Part shown: piece by piece, positions 34,334-44,087 of the stretch
How the letters are laid out: each line of letters opens with the position of its first letter
Position numbering within the stretch: the stretch's first letter is position 1
Program-made: the position numbers and the translations under genes
The notes under the pieces: model-generated
What the model was told of the DNA's origin: nothing
Seen by the model: only the letters and a program-made list of their open reading frames with translations
Database searches by the model: none
Source of the DNA: Acuticoccus mangrovi
GTDB taxonomy: Bacteria; Pseudomonadota; Alphaproteobacteria; Rhizobiales; Amorphaceae
Length of the DNA stretch: 64,000 nt
Reading direction: 5' to 3'
Assembly (NCBI RefSeq): GCF_016411865.1
Contig: NZ_JAEKJA010000007.1
Coordinates: forward strand, 310,001-374,000

Positions 34334-34900
34334 GCGGCCTCGGCGAGCGGCGTGGCGGGCGGAGCGCACGCAGGGGACGTCACTCGACCGCCGCCCCTGC
34401 CGTCGGGCGCGCGCCGGCGCCGCGTCGCGAAGCGGGGCGCGGGCAGGGGCGTGAGCATGGGCGCGACGCAAGAGGTCGAGGCCACCGCACGACAAAGGCT
34501 GAGCATCGGCTGCATCACAGTTAGTTTGTTACACAATTTCGCTCGAATGCGAGACCGGAAATTGGATGTTTGACGAAGGTAGCCTGTTTTGTACCGTCAT
34601 GGGAGATGGATAGGACAGGATGACCTGCCGAACCGTCATCCGGATGACGATTGGATGACCATTTCACGATCGGGGGTCAGCGAGTCCCGGCGTTTCCGCC
34701 CAACGGATCGTCATCAAAGCCCTCGCCCCGCCGGGGGCGGCGACGCTCCGCCTTGTATCAAGTCTGCTACATGATGCGCTAAATCAACAAACGACGACGC
34801 CGTCGGGCGGCGGCCCGACGGATTGCGAGAATGCAAAACGGCATGGCGCGCCGTCCTCGGCGGGCGAGCCCGTGGCGGTGGCCCGCGCCGCCGCTCCAGC
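34334..34900. other. Gene-free 567-bp region, lower GC, with repeated GGATGAC motifs
   Basis: No frame here has a recognisable product. Parts around 34500-34620 and 34740-34800 are richer in A and T than the flanks, as promoter regions are. A nested inverted repeat (CAATTTC ... GAAATTG, with CTCG/CGAG inside) lies at about 34532-34565. The GGATGAC group is listed separately. Confidence 0.6.
34618..34660. promoter_or_regulatory. Cluster of GGATGAC motifs with a perfect 16-bp palindrome
   Basis: GGATGAC occurs at 34618, 34642 and 34653, and its complement GTCATCC at 34635. The middle pair forms the perfect palindrome CGTCATCCGGATGACG (34634-34649). It lies 285-325 bases upstream of the PuuE-like gene. 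The arrangement looks like a multi-site operator, perhaps for the nearby GntR-type regulator. Confidence 0.45.
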
Positions 34901-35536
34901 TCAGGCGGCGGCGCGGTCGCCGAGGCGGGAAAGGAGCGCGTCGCGGGAGAGGACGTCGGCGTATTTTTGCTGCATGTCGAAGAGGTTGGCGGCATGCGGG
35001 CCGAGCGCGCGGTCGCCCACGCAGTCCTCCACCACCACCGGGACGAGGCCGGCGTTCATGGCGTCGATCACCGTGGCGCGGACGCAGCCGCTGGTGGTGC
35101 AGCCGGCGACCACCAGCGTGCGCACGCCCTGCCGGGTGAGGAAGGCCCGCAGCGGCGTGTCGGCGAAGGCGGACGGGAGCTGCTTGTCGATCACCAGTTC
35201 GCCCGGCCGCGGCGCCAGCGAGGTGACGATCGGGGTGATGGACGCCTCGGGGGTGAGGCGCAGCAGGGCGGGCAGCTTGTCGGAGAAGCGGTTGGCGTTG
35301 GAGCCATCCTCGGCGAACACCACGCGGGTGTGGGCGATGGGCCAGCCCCAGCTCCGCGCCTTTTCGAGGAGAGGGAGGGTCGCGGCCATCGCCTCGGCAA
35401 TGTTGCCGCCGCCGAAGACGTCGGGGTCGGCGAAGCCTTCCTGGAAGTCGATGACGACGAGGGCGGCGGGCGGCACGAAGTCGAGCGCGCCGCCGAAGCC
35501 CTGACGGGCGTAGACGTCGGTGTCGGATGAGCTCAT
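34901..35536 (-). CDS. Isochorismatase-family cysteine hydrolase (N-carbamoylsarcosine-amidase-like)
   Basis: The 211-residue protein has the Asp-Lys-Cys triad of the family: Asp30 in LVVIDFQEGF, Lys118 in VIDKQLPSAF and Cys151 in GCTTSGCVRAT. The segments GGGNIAEAMAATLPLL and VEDCVGDRALGPHAANLFDMQ resemble N-carbamoylsarcosine and related ureido-amidases more than isochorismatase itself. It probably releases carbon dioxide and ammonia, or ammonia alone, from a carbamoyl or amide compound. It is upstream of the PuuE-like gene on the same strand. Confidence 0.85.
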   Translation of the reverse strand: MSSSDTDVYARQGFGGALDFVPPAALVVIDFQEGFADPDVFGGGNIAEAMAATLPLLEKARSWGWPIAHTRVVFAEDGSNANRFSDKLPALLRLTPEASITPIVTSLAPRPGELVIDKQLPSAFADTPLRAFLTRQGVRTLVVAGCTTSGCVRATVIDAMNAGLVPVVVEDCVGDRALGPHAANLFDMQQKYADVLSRDALLSRLGDRAAA

Positions 35537-35612
35537 CGGATCCTCCCCTGATGTCGGCCGGATGCCGGCCTATCAGACAGGGCGGAGGTGCCGGCTGTCC
35601 AGCCGGCGTGCG

Positions 35613-37034
35613 TCAGGCGGCCGCGGGCTCCGGCTCGAGGAGGCCGGCGGCGGCCGCGGGGGCGGGGCCGCCATAGGCCCAGTCGATCAGCTCCACCGTG
35701 TGCACCACCGGGCGGGTGCCGGCGCCGAGCTGCGTCATGCAGCCGATGTTGCCGGTCGCGACGATGGCGGCGCCGGTGGTGTCGATGTTGGCGAGCTTGC
35801 GATCGCGCAGCTGCACCGCGATGCCGGGCTGCATGATGTTGTAGGTGCCGGCCGAGCCGCAGCAGAGGTGGCCCTCCGGCACGTCCTTCACGGTGAAGCC
35901 GGCGGCCTGCAGCAGAGTCTTGGGCTCGCGGCGGATCTTCTGCCCGTGCTGCATCGAGCAGGCGCTGTGGTAGGCGACGGCCGCCTCGGTGCGGCGGACG
36001 GGCGCGCCGAGCTCGAGCCCGGTGAGCACCTCCGTCACGTCCTTGGCGAGGGCGGCGATGGTGGCGGCCTTCTGAGCGTAGGCCGGGTCGTGGCGCAGCA
36101 TGAAGCCGTAGTCCTTCACCGTGGTGCCGCAGCCCGACGCGGTGATGACGATGGCGTCGAGCCCGCCCGCCTCGTGGAGGCGCCACCAGGCGTCGACGTT
36201 GGCGCGGGCGGCGTCGAGGGCGTCGGCCTCGCGGCCCATGTGATGGACGAGCGCGCCGCAGCAGCCCTCGCCCGGCGCCGGCACCACGGCGACGCCGGCG
36301 CGCGCGAGCACCCGCCGCGCCGCCGCGTTGATCGACGGGGCGAGCACGCTCTGGGCGCAGCCGGTGAGCATCGCGACGCGCATCGCGGGGGTGGTGATGG
36401 TGGCCGGCTCCTCGGCCGGGGCGGCGGGGAGGCTCGCCGGCGCGAGCGCCAGCATGGCTTCGAGGCGCGACAGGAGGCTCGCGTTGGGAGCGGTGCGGCG
36501 CGGCGTGTTGACGGCGGAGGGAAGGCCCGCCGTCATCGGCCGGTTCTCGTTGCCGACGCGGCTCGGCGCGGGCCGCCCCGCGAGGCGGCGGAGCACCGGG
36601 GCGCCCACCGGGCGGGCGAGCCGGGCGAGCCGCAGCGCTGCACCGAAGCGCGCCGGATAGGGCAGGATCCGCGCGAGCAGCGAGCGGATCAGCCGATCGG
36701 CGAAGGGACGCCGATAGGTCGCCTCCACGTGGGCGCGCGCGTGGTCGACGAGGTGCATGTAGTGGACGCCCGAGGGGCACGTCGTCATGCAGGCGAGACA
36801 GGAGAGGCAGCGGTCGAGGTGGGTCACGTCCTCGCGCGTCGCCGCGCGGCCCTTCTCCAGCATGTCCTTGATGAGATAGATGCGTCCGCGCGGCGAATCC
36901 CGCTCGTCCCCGATGAGGACGAAGGTGGGGCAGGTCGCGGTGCAGAAGCCGCAATGGACGCAGGATCGGAGGATGCCGTCGGCCTCGCGGATGGCCGGAT
37001 CTTCGAGCTGGTCCAATGTGAAGTTCGTCTGCAT
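35613..37034 (-). CDS. glcF: Glycolate oxidase iron-sulfur subunit GlcF
   Basis: GlcF carries electrons from the flavin subunits of glycolate oxidase to the membrane. The 473-residue protein has two 4Fe-4S motifs, Cys25/28/31 with Cys35 (CVHCGFCTATCP) and Cys76/79/82 with Cys86 (CLSCLACMTTCP). Two cysteine-rich CCG-type domains follow (GCCGALVHHMG and LCCGSAGTYNIM). Length matches GlcF. The flavin subunits glcD and glcE, normally adjacent, are not in the window, so the enzyme's other parts must be encoded elsewhere. It is 76 bases upstream of the cysteine hydrolase gene on the same strand. Confidence 0.92.
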   Translation of the reverse strand: MQTNFTLDQLEDPAIREADGILRSCVHCGFCTATCPTFVLIGDERDSPRGRIYLIKDMLEKGRAATREDVTHLDRCLSCLACMTTCPSGVHYMHLVDHARAHVEATYRRPFADRLIRSLLARILPYPARFGAALRLARLARPVGAPVLRRLAGRPAPSRVGNENRPMTAGLPSAVNTPRRTAPNASLLSRLEAMLALAPASLPAAPAEEPATITTPAMRVAMLTGCAQSVLAPSINAAARRVLARAGVAVVPAPGEGCCGALVHHMGREADALDAARANVDAWWRLHEAGGLDAIVITASGCGTTVKDYGFMLRHDPAYAQKAATIAALAKDVTEVLTGLELGAPVRRTEAAVAYHSACSMQHGQKIRREPKTLLQAAGFTVKDVPEGHLCCGSAGTYNIMQPGIAVQLRDRKLANIDTTGAAIVATGNIGCMTQLGAGTRPVVHTVELIDWAYGGPAPAAAAGLLEPEPAAA

Positions 37035-37253
37035 GGCGCGACGCTAGAGGAAGTCTCGACGCTCGGGAAGCCAAAATGGCGTCACGGTGCCGCCTTGCCG
37101 GGCAGGCCTGGGCTCTCGTCACGGCCCGCCGTGCGAACCCACGGGTTGCCTGCAACCGTGAGTGCGTTTGAGCGCGGGGAGCGGGACGCGCTCTACCGAG
37201 CCCTTGTCCCGATCGGCGCACCGGCACGTCGCCGCGCCGAAGGACGAGCACGC

Positions 37254-37988
37254 TCAATTCGCGTCGACGTTCCCGTCCACCGGACTGGATTCAAGGTAAT
37301 ATTGCTCCCACAAATGGCGTGGAATGACGTCGCCGACTTGAAATTCGAATGCGACGACGCGCTCCATGTCCTCGGCGACCTCGCATGTGAAGTCGAGATG
37401 GTACCAATTGTCTTTGCTTCGGAAGGCGGCCCCCTCCGCCGTGACCGTGCGCCCGGAAAAGACCGTGTCGGCGAACGCGTAAGCCACGAGCAGTTCGGGC
37501 CGGTATTCGTTCGGGCGCCACACCGCGATCTGCTCCATCGCTTCGACGTCACACAGCTGCTCCATCCGGTCGTCCGTGCCGAGCGTCCTCAGTGCTTCTC
37601 GTGCTTTGCGGTTGGCGGGCTCGTTGAGCGTGGCGTCGGCCAGCATCGTCGCCGGTCTCACGAGGACGCCTTGAGATTGCGGTTCGGGCGACGGTGCGGG
37701 GGCCGCTTCGGTCTCGGAGGGGAGCGCGCCGGGGGCCACCGCCTCCGCATCGGCGGGTGAGGCCGCAGGCTCGGCGACAGGGACGGCCGCCTCGGGGAGG
37801 AGATCGACTACGATCGGAACCGGAGACACGGGTGTCAGCGGCGTCACGTCGCTGAATGCGATCGTGAGCGCGAGGACGACGACGACGTGGAACCCGAGGG
37901 ATGCGACGAGGTATGGCAGGGTTCGCAATCCGCCGGGATGCTCCCTGCGATGCAACCCGTCGGCATCCCGCTCAGCTTCGAGGGCCAC
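37254..37988 (-). CDS. DUF930 family protein with one membrane segment
   Basis: The C-terminal 110 residues match the DUF930 pattern known from Rhizobiales: RMEQLCDVEAMEQI, then LLVAYAFADTVFSG and GAAFRSKDNWYHLDFTC. An N-terminal transmembrane segment (LVASLGFHVVVVLALTIAF) is followed by a long Pro/Ala/Glu-rich linker, so the domain is probably periplasmic. The plan is TonB-like in outline. GTG at 37988 with GGAG five bases upstream is the best start. Longer in-frame readings lack ribosome sites. Function is unknown. Confidence 0.75.
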   Translation of the reverse strand: MALEAERDADGLHRREHPGGLRTLPYLVASLGFHVVVVLALTIAFSDVTPLTPVSPVPIVVDLLPEAAVPVAEPAASPADAEAVAPGALPSETEAAPAPSPEPQSQGVLVRPATMLADATLNEPANRKAREALRTLGTDDRMEQLCDVEAMEQIAVWRPNEYRPELLVAYAFADTVFSGRTVTAEGAAFRSKDNWYHLDFTCEVAEDMERVVAFEFQVGDVIPRHLWEQYYLESSPVDGNVDAN

Positions 37989-38539
37989 GGCGTCTCCAAC
38001 CACGATGGGCTTCCGTGCAAGGCCGGTTCCGAGCCTGGTTCCGGTTCGAGCATGAAATGGCTCGATGCGCTCCGAGTAAACCAGTGTTCGGCGTTTCCGG
38101 GTGAGGCCCTGTCCTGCATCCCTGCCCCGTGGCGGACGGCGGGGCCATGGGGGCAAGAAGGCTCCGACCGAAGGGCCCGGCTTGCGCGGCGACGCTCGAA
38201 TGCCTTGCCCGCGCGAGCGCGGCAACCCCCGGCTCTCGAGCGGCTGCAATGCGCTGTGGCGCTTCGCCGGGCCCATGATCGTTTACGAGGTCATCGCCGG
38301 CTCAACGAGCGCCCTGCCTCCACCGGGGGTTTCGGTTGATGCTGAGGCACCTTCGCGATGCGGGATCCGGCCCGAGCGTAGCCCGCCCTCGTCGTTGGCC
38401 CGGGTGTGCGTGCCGGCGGGCGAGGCGTCGGGGTCGATCGTGGATTTGTCGGGATGGTCGGTTCGGGGGCTGGGCTCTCCGTGATCGGGCAAGGCATCGA
38501 CCACGGAGATTCCCTCCGCTCGGGTGCGGGCGCCCCATG
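37989..38539. other. Gene-free region between DUF930 and SH3 genes
   Basis: About 550 bases hold only frames without domains or believable composition. No clear promoter, hairpin with T-run, or RNA gene was found. Confidence 0.5.
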
Positions 38540-39085
38540 TCAGTCGACGGTTTCCTTCGGGTAGACGCCCCACAGGAGGCGCTGGGGCACGAGGCCCTGC
38601 CAGCCGCGGCCGGAGATCGAGCACCAGGAGCCGTCGCAGCGTTTCACGTCGGCGAGCACCGAGGGCTCAAGGTAGGCGATGGGCTTGGCCGTCGCCTTGG
38701 CCACCGCGCGCAGCGGCACGTTCTCGTCGCTCGCCCAGGGCGAGACGAGCACGGTGCGCCGGCCGGAGAGGAGCGCGGCGTGGATCCAGCCTTCCTCGCC
38801 CTCCGCGTCGCGCACCTGGCGCCAGTTGCCGAACTCGCGCAGCACCTCCACCGGCAGCCCGGCCTTGATGAAGGTCCACTTCACCTTGTGGCTCGTCGAC
38901 GGACCCATCCGGACATTCACCTCTGAGGAGGCGAGGCTCACGAAGCGCGGCACGGGCAGGCCGCTGTCGCCGGTGCCGAGCGCGCTCGCCGCCTTCGGGG
39001 TGCCCGGCATCGCGAGCACGGCGATCGCCACGGCGAGCCCCATCACCACCCACACCGGGTGGCGCAACGATGGAAAGAGTTTCAT
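38540..39085 (-). CDS. Exported SH3-domain protein
   Basis: The 181-residue protein has an N-terminal signal or anchor (VWVVMGLAVAIAVLAM) and two SH3b-like repeats. The first includes SSEVNVRMGPSTSHKVKWTF and WRQVRDAEGEEGWIHAALL, the second VPLRAVAKATAKPIAYLEP and WCSISGRGWQGLVPQRLLWG. SH3b domains bind peptidoglycan or peptides at the envelope. GGGGGA before the ATG at 39085 supports the start. Members of this family are widespread in Rhizobiales and mostly unstudied. It is divergent from the 2-hydroxyacid dehydrogenase gene. Confidence 0.85.
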   Translation of the reverse strand: MKLFPSLRHPVWVVMGLAVAIAVLAMPGTPKAASALGTGDSGLPVPRFVSLASSEVNVRMGPSTSHKVKWTFIKAGLPVEVLREFGNWRQVRDAEGEEGWIHAALLSGRRTVLVSPWASDENVPLRAVAKATAKPIAYLEPSVLADVKRCDGSWCSISGRGWQGLVPQRLLWGVYPKETVD

Positions 39086-39181
39086 CGGTCCCCCATTTCA
39101 TGGACGCCCGATCGTGCCATCTTCGGGTTGCGTCATCGTTACCGATCTGCCAGTCACGCTTGCCGGTTGCTGGGGAACTTC

Positions 39182-40192
39182 ATGGCTGGAACCGTCATCG
39201 TCACACGCAGGCTCCCTGCTCCCGTGGAGGAGCGGATGCGTCAGCTCTTCGACGTGCGGCTCAACACCGCCGACGTGCCGATGACCCAGGCGGAGCTCGT
39301 GAACGCCATGCGCACCGCGCGCGTGCTCGTCCCCACCATCACCGACCGCATCGACGCCGCGGTGCTCGCCCAGGCGGGGCCCGACCTCGGCCTCGTCGCC
39401 AACTTCGGCAACGGCGTCGACCACATCGATCTCAACGCTGCGGCGGCGCGTCGCATCGCCGTCACCAACACCCCCGGCGTCCTCACCGAGGACACCGCCG
39501 ACATGACGATGGCGATGATCCTCGCCCTGCGCCGGCGCATCCCGGAGGGGGTGAAGGTGATGGAGGAGGGCCGCTTTCACGGCTGGTCGCCCACCTGGAT
39601 GATGGGCCACCGCGTGTCGGGCCGGCGCATCGGGATCGTCGGATTGGGGCGTATCGGGGCGGCGGTGGCGCGGCGCGCGCGCGCCTTCGGCATGTCGGTG
39701 CACTATCATGCGCCGCGTCCGGCGGCCGCCTCGGTCGTCGAGCCGCTGGAGGCGACCTACTGGGCGAGCCTCGACCAGATGCTCGCCAACATGGACATCG
39801 TATCGATCCATTGTCCGCAGACGCCGGCGACCTATCACCTGTTGTCGGCGCGCCGCCTGGCGCTGATGCGGCCGGAGGCGGTGCTCGTCAACATCGCCCG
39901 CGGTGACATCGTCGACGAGGCGGCGCTCATCGAGCGGCTCGCGGCCGGCCTTCTCGGCGGCGCCGCGCTCGACGTCTACACCCGCGTTCCGGCCGTCGAC
40001 AGCCGGCTTCAGGCGCTCGCGCGCGAGGGCAAGGCTCTCCTCTTGCCGCACATGGGCTCGGCCACCGTTGAAGGCCGCATCGATATGGGCGAGAAGGTCA
40101 TCATCAACATCCGCACTTTTCTCGACGGCCACCGTCCGCCGGATCTGGTGCTCGCCCACCACGCCGGTGTCCACAGGAAGCTTACCGCTTGA
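39182..40192 (+). CDS. D-isomer-specific 2-hydroxyacid dehydrogenase with unusual active site
   Basis: The 336-residue protein has the family plan: a split catalytic domain around a Rossmann domain with VGLGRIGAAVARRARAFG. The substrate Arg is in VNIARGDIVDE and the catalytic His in LLPHMGSAT. The Glu that normally pairs with that His, in DVFENEP-like motifs, is replaced by Val (DVYTRVPAVD). Typical members reduce glyoxylate or hydroxypyruvate. GGGGA five bases before 39182 marks the start. The substitution may lower or change activity. Confidence 0.88.
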   Translation: MAGTVIVTRRLPAPVEERMRQLFDVRLNTADVPMTQAELVNAMRTARVLVPTITDRIDAAVLAQAGPDLGLVANFGNGVDHIDLNAAAARRIAVTNTPGVLTEDTADMTMAMILALRRRIPEGVKVMEEGRFHGWSPTWMMGHRVSGRRIGIVGLGRIGAAVARRARAFGMSVHYHAPRPAAASVVEPLEATYWASLDQMLANMDIVSIHCPQTPATYHLLSARRLALMRPEAVLVNIARGDIVDEAALIERLAAGLLGGAALDVYTRVPAVDSRLQALAREGKALLLPHMGSATVEGRIDMGEKVIINIRTFLDGHRPPDLVLAHHAGVHRKLTA

Positions 40193-40259
40193 TAAGGACG
40201 GCAACGTTAGACTCGCCCTTGCCGCCGGCCGCCTCAATCCCAAACGGGGGGATCTCCTC

Positions 40260-40808
40260 ATGATTGCGTTCGCCACGACCCGCCGCGTCGGACAGGGAGT
40301 GCTTCTCGCAGCGCTCACCCTCGCGCTCGCCGGCTGCTTCGGCGGCGGGCGAAAGGCGCCGCAGCCGTTGCGCCCGGCCCCCTCCCAGCCCGTCCAGCGC
40401 GCCGACCTCGCCCCGCCGCCGGTGCAGGAGCAGCCGGAGGCGCCGATCTCCGAAGAACCGTTGCCCGACGAGACCCCGGAAGAGCCCGCCCAGGTGGCGG
40501 CGGTGACGCCGACGACCGGCATCGAGATCGGCCGCACCGACCTCCTCGGCGGTTGGACGCTGACCTCGGGTGGCGAGACCTGCCAGCTCTTCATGTCGCT
40601 CACCACCTGGACGGGCGGCTATCGCGCCTCCACGCGCGGCTGCTCCTCGCCGCAGCTCTCGGGCATCTCGGCGTGGGATCTCTCCGGCCGCACGGTGACG
40701 CTGAAGGGCGGCGACACGGCGTCCCCGGTCGCGACGCTCGCGGCGAGCGAGGCCTCGCGCTTCAACGGCTCCACGGTCGACGGGGCGGCGATCACGGTGT
40801 CGCGCTGA
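40260..40808 (+). CDS. Outer-membrane lipoprotein of the Inh/Omp19 protease-inhibitor type
   Basis: The 182-residue protein has a lipoprotein signal with the lipobox LAGC (Cys at about residue 25), then a Pro/Glu-rich linker of about 55 residues and a C-terminal domain of about 90. That domain begins DLLGGWTLTSGGETCQLFMS and contains two cysteines that can form a disulfide. This matches the AprI/Inh inhibitor domain found in Brucella Omp19, which inhibits proteases. GGGGGA seven bases before the ATG supports the start. Its stop overlaps the next start (TGATGA arrangement), so it heads a three-gene operon. Confidence 0.78.
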   Translation: MIAFATTRRVGQGVLLAALTLALAGCFGGGRKAPQPLRPAPSQPVQRADLAPPPVQEQPEAPISEEPLPDETPEEPAQVAAVTPTTGIEIGRTDLLGGWTLTSGGETCQLFMSLTTWTGGYRASTRGCSSPQLSGISAWDLSGRTVTLKGGDTASPVATLAASEASRFNGSTVDGAAITVSR

Positions 40809-41218
40809 TGAGCGGGTTGCCGCCGCTCCTGCCGCTCGTTTCCGACGCGGACGCCCCGCCCGAGGTGGCGGCGGTCTACGCCGACATCCGGGCGACGCGC
40901 GGCGGCGACTTCATCAACAATTTCTGGCGCGTGCTCGCCAACGATCCGGCGCTCCTCGCGCGCACCTGGGCCGATCTCAAGGCGGTGATGGGGAAGGGGA
41001 GCCTCGATCCCCTCACCAAGGAGCTCGTCTACATCGCGGTGTCGGTGACGAACGGCTGCACCTACTGCATCAACTCCCACACCGCCTCGGCCCGCGCCAA
41101 GGGGATGACCGACGCGATGCTCGCCGAGTTGATCGGCGTCGTCGGCATGGCGAACGAGACCAACCGCCTCGTGACCGGCCTGCAGGTCCCGGTGGACGAG
41201 GAATTTCTCGCCCGATGA
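40808..41218 (+). CDS. AhpD-like / carboxymuconolactone-decarboxylase-family protein
   Basis: The 136-residue all-helical protein carries the AhpD-type motif NGCTYCINSHT, with the redox CXXC pair and the following His that form the peroxidase or disulfide reductase site. Family members reduce hydroperoxides or act in thiol exchange. It overlaps the lipoprotein gene by one base and the acetyltransferase gene by four (ATGA), so all three are translated together. The natural substrate is not known. Confidence 0.88.
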   Translation: MSGLPPLLPLVSDADAPPEVAAVYADIRATRGGDFINNFWRVLANDPALLARTWADLKAVMGKGSLDPLTKELVYIAVSVTNGCTYCINSHTASARAKGMTDAMLAELIGVVGMANETNRLVTGLQVPVDEEFLAR

Positions 41219-41772
41219 TCGTCGCGGCCGACTGGTCTGGCCGCGACCCGGACCATCGGCCCGTGCTTCTCACCGACCGGCTGCGGCTCGATCTGCCGGT
41301 GCGGGACGACGCCGAGCGGATGGCGCGGCTCGCCGGCGACCTCGACGTCTCGCGCTGGCTGGCGCGGGTGCCGCATCCCTATCGCCTGCGCGACGCGGTG
41401 GGCTTCGTCGACATTCTGGCGCGACAGGACATGGTGTGGGCCATCCGGCGGCGCGACGACGAGCGAGGCCGGCTGATCGGCACCATAGGCCTGGTGCCGC
41501 TGGGGGACGATGCGGCGGAGATCGGCTATTGGCTCGGCCGCCCCGAATGGGGGCACGGCTACGCCACCGAGGCGGCGACGGCGGTGGTGCGCCACGCGTT
41601 CGGGCCGATGGGCCTTTCCCGGCTCGTCGCCGGCGCGTTCGAGGGCAACGAGCGCTCGCTTCGCGTGCTCGAGAAGGTGGGCTTTCGCCGGACGGGAGCC
41701 TCGCTGCGCCACTGCCTCGCGCTCGGACGGGAGCTGCCGCACATCGACGTCGCGATGGCGCCGCCCGGCTGA
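41215..41772 (+). CDS. GNAT acetyltransferase (RimJ/RimL type)
   Basis: The 185-residue protein begins its domain with LLTDRLRLDLPVRDDAER, has IGYWLGRPEWGHGYATEAATAVV for acetyl-CoA binding, and EGNERSLRVLEKVGFRRTG at the end, as in the RimJ/RimL branch that acetylates protein N-termini or small molecules. It is the third gene of an overlapping operon. Its last codons and stop (ATGGCGCCGCCCGGCTGA) are copied exactly once more 22 bases downstream. It is convergent with hslU. Confidence 0.88.
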   Translation: MIVAADWSGRDPDHRPVLLTDRLRLDLPVRDDAERMARLAGDLDVSRWLARVPHPYRLRDAVGFVDILARQDMVWAIRRRDDERGRLIGTIGLVPLGDDAAEIGYWLGRPEWGHGYATEAATAVVRHAFGPMGLSRLVAGAFEGNERSLRVLEKVGFRRTGASLRHCLALGRELPHIDVAMAPPG

Positions 41773-41794
41773 CGCAATGGCGCCGCCCGGCTGA
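41755..41794. repeat. Exact duplication of the acetyltransferase 3' end
   Basis: ATGGCGCCGCCCGGCTGA at 41755-41772 (the last five codons and stop) is repeated without change at 41777-41794. The two copies are four bases apart. If the first stop were lost, the second would end the protein seven or eight residues later only in another frame, so it is not a simple backup stop. Confidence 0.9.
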
Positions 41795-41799
41795 TGCGA

Positions 41800-41835
41800 G
41801 GGGCGAGCGAAGGGGCCGGCCCCTCCGCTCGCCCC
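41800..41835. terminator. Long GC hairpin between convergent acetyltransferase and hslU genes
   Basis: GGGGCGAGCG (41800-41809) pairs with CGCTCGCCCC (41826-41835), and inside it GGGGCC pairs with GGCCCC, so nearly the whole 36 bases fold. It lies 8 bases from the hslU stop. No T-run follows on either strand. A bidirectional terminator role is likely but not certain. Confidence 0.6.
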
Positions 41836-41843
41836 GCGACGCC

Positions 41844-43148
<1,305 letters not shown>

Positions 43149-43215
43149 CTGAAGTCCTTTCGCCGGCGTGCGTCGAGCCCCGCCGGAGGCCGCCCGAAGC
43201 GCGGCCGGTCATCAC

Positions 43216-43770
43216 TTAGGCCGCGTCCATGCTTTCGACGATCACCTGATCGTTGGTGTAGACGCAGATGTCGGCGGCGATCGCCATGGCGCGGCGGGCG
43301 ATCTCCTCGGCGCCGAGATCGGTGGTGGCGAGCGCCCGGGCGGCGGAGAGGGCATACATGCCGCCGGAGCCGATGCCGGCGATGCCTTCCTCGGGCTGCA
43401 GCACGTCGCCGTTGCCGGTGAGCACGAGCGTCTCGTTCTCGTCGGCGACGATCATCATCGCCTCGAGGTGGCGCAGATAGCGGTCGGTGCGCCAGTCCTT
43501 GGCGAGCTCGACGGCGGCGCGCATCAGCTGCCCCGGATATTGTTCCAGCTTCGCCTCGAGCCGCTCCAGTAGGGTGAAGGCGTCGGCGGTCGCGCCCGCG
43601 AAGCCGGCGATCACGTCGCCCTTGCCGATGCGGCGGACCTTGCGGGCCCCGCCCTTGATGACGGTCTGGCCCATCGTAACCTGGCCGTCGCCGGCGATCA
43701 CCACCTTGCCGCCCTTGCGGACGGTGACGATGGTGGTGCCGTGCCACGGCGCTTCTGAAGTGTGTGTCAT
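43216..43770 (-). CDS. hslV: ATP-dependent protease peptidase subunit HslV
   Basis: HslV is the proteasome-like peptidase of the HslUV complex. After a short propeptide ([11 protein letters not shown]) the mature protein starts [20 protein letters not shown], with the first Thr as N-terminal nucleophile. Further motifs are [20 protein letters not shown] and [16 protein letters not shown]. The start at 43770 gives a propeptide of normal length. An upstream ATG at 43800 is possible, and neither has a good ribosome site. An inverted repeat lies 36 bases upstream. hslU follows. Confidence 0.95.
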   Translation of the reverse strand: MTHTSEAPWHGTTIVTVRKGGKVVIAGDGQVTMGQTVIKGGARKVRRIGKGDVIAGFAGATADAFTLLERLEAKLEQYPGQLMRAAVELAKDWRTDRYLRHLEAMMIVADENETLVLTGNGDVLQPEEGIAGIGSGGMYALSAARALATTDLGAEEIARRAMAIAADICVYTNDQVIVESMDAA

Positions 43771-43805
43771 GAACTCGTACCGTTGAAGTGCCGTTTTCAT
43801 ATGGT

Positions 43806-43825
43806 TTGCGGCGCGCGTGCCGCAA
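43806..43825 (-). promoter_or_regulatory. Inverted repeat upstream of hslVU
   Basis: TTGCGGC-GCGCGT-GCCGCAA has perfect 7-bp arms. It lies 36-55 bases before the chosen hslV start. On the minus strand it is followed by AACCATATG, a weak match to the -10 of sigma-32 promoters. It could be a leader hairpin or a binding site. Confidence 0.4.
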
Positions 43826-44087
43826 CGCGGCGACCCGGGGGCCGCCATGCCACACCTCGGCGAAACGGCACGAAACGGGAGAGGCGCGGGGCTCGCCCGA
43901 GTGATCGCGCCTCGCCGGGCCTCGCCCGAGGCGGGTTAGCCGAGACTTCTTAAGAGGTTGTTCAGCGCGAGCTGGGCGGCAGAGTGCTGAGCGCGGTGTG
44001 GAGCCGGCGTTGATCGCATCATGAGAGCCATCGGGGGAGGTCGCGCCCGCGGCGTTCTGATGGGCCGTGTGGGATCGCCTAGGCCCG

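Noticed and set aside
34589-34774. A short plus-strand frame in the gene-free region
   Set aside because: It has 61 codons, no good ribosome site and no hydrophobic or other pattern, and it runs through the GGATGAC repeats, which look regulatory.
38101-38624. Overlapping short frames on both strands between the DUF930 and SH3 genes
   Set aside because: None has a ribosome site together with believable composition, and none shows a known domain.
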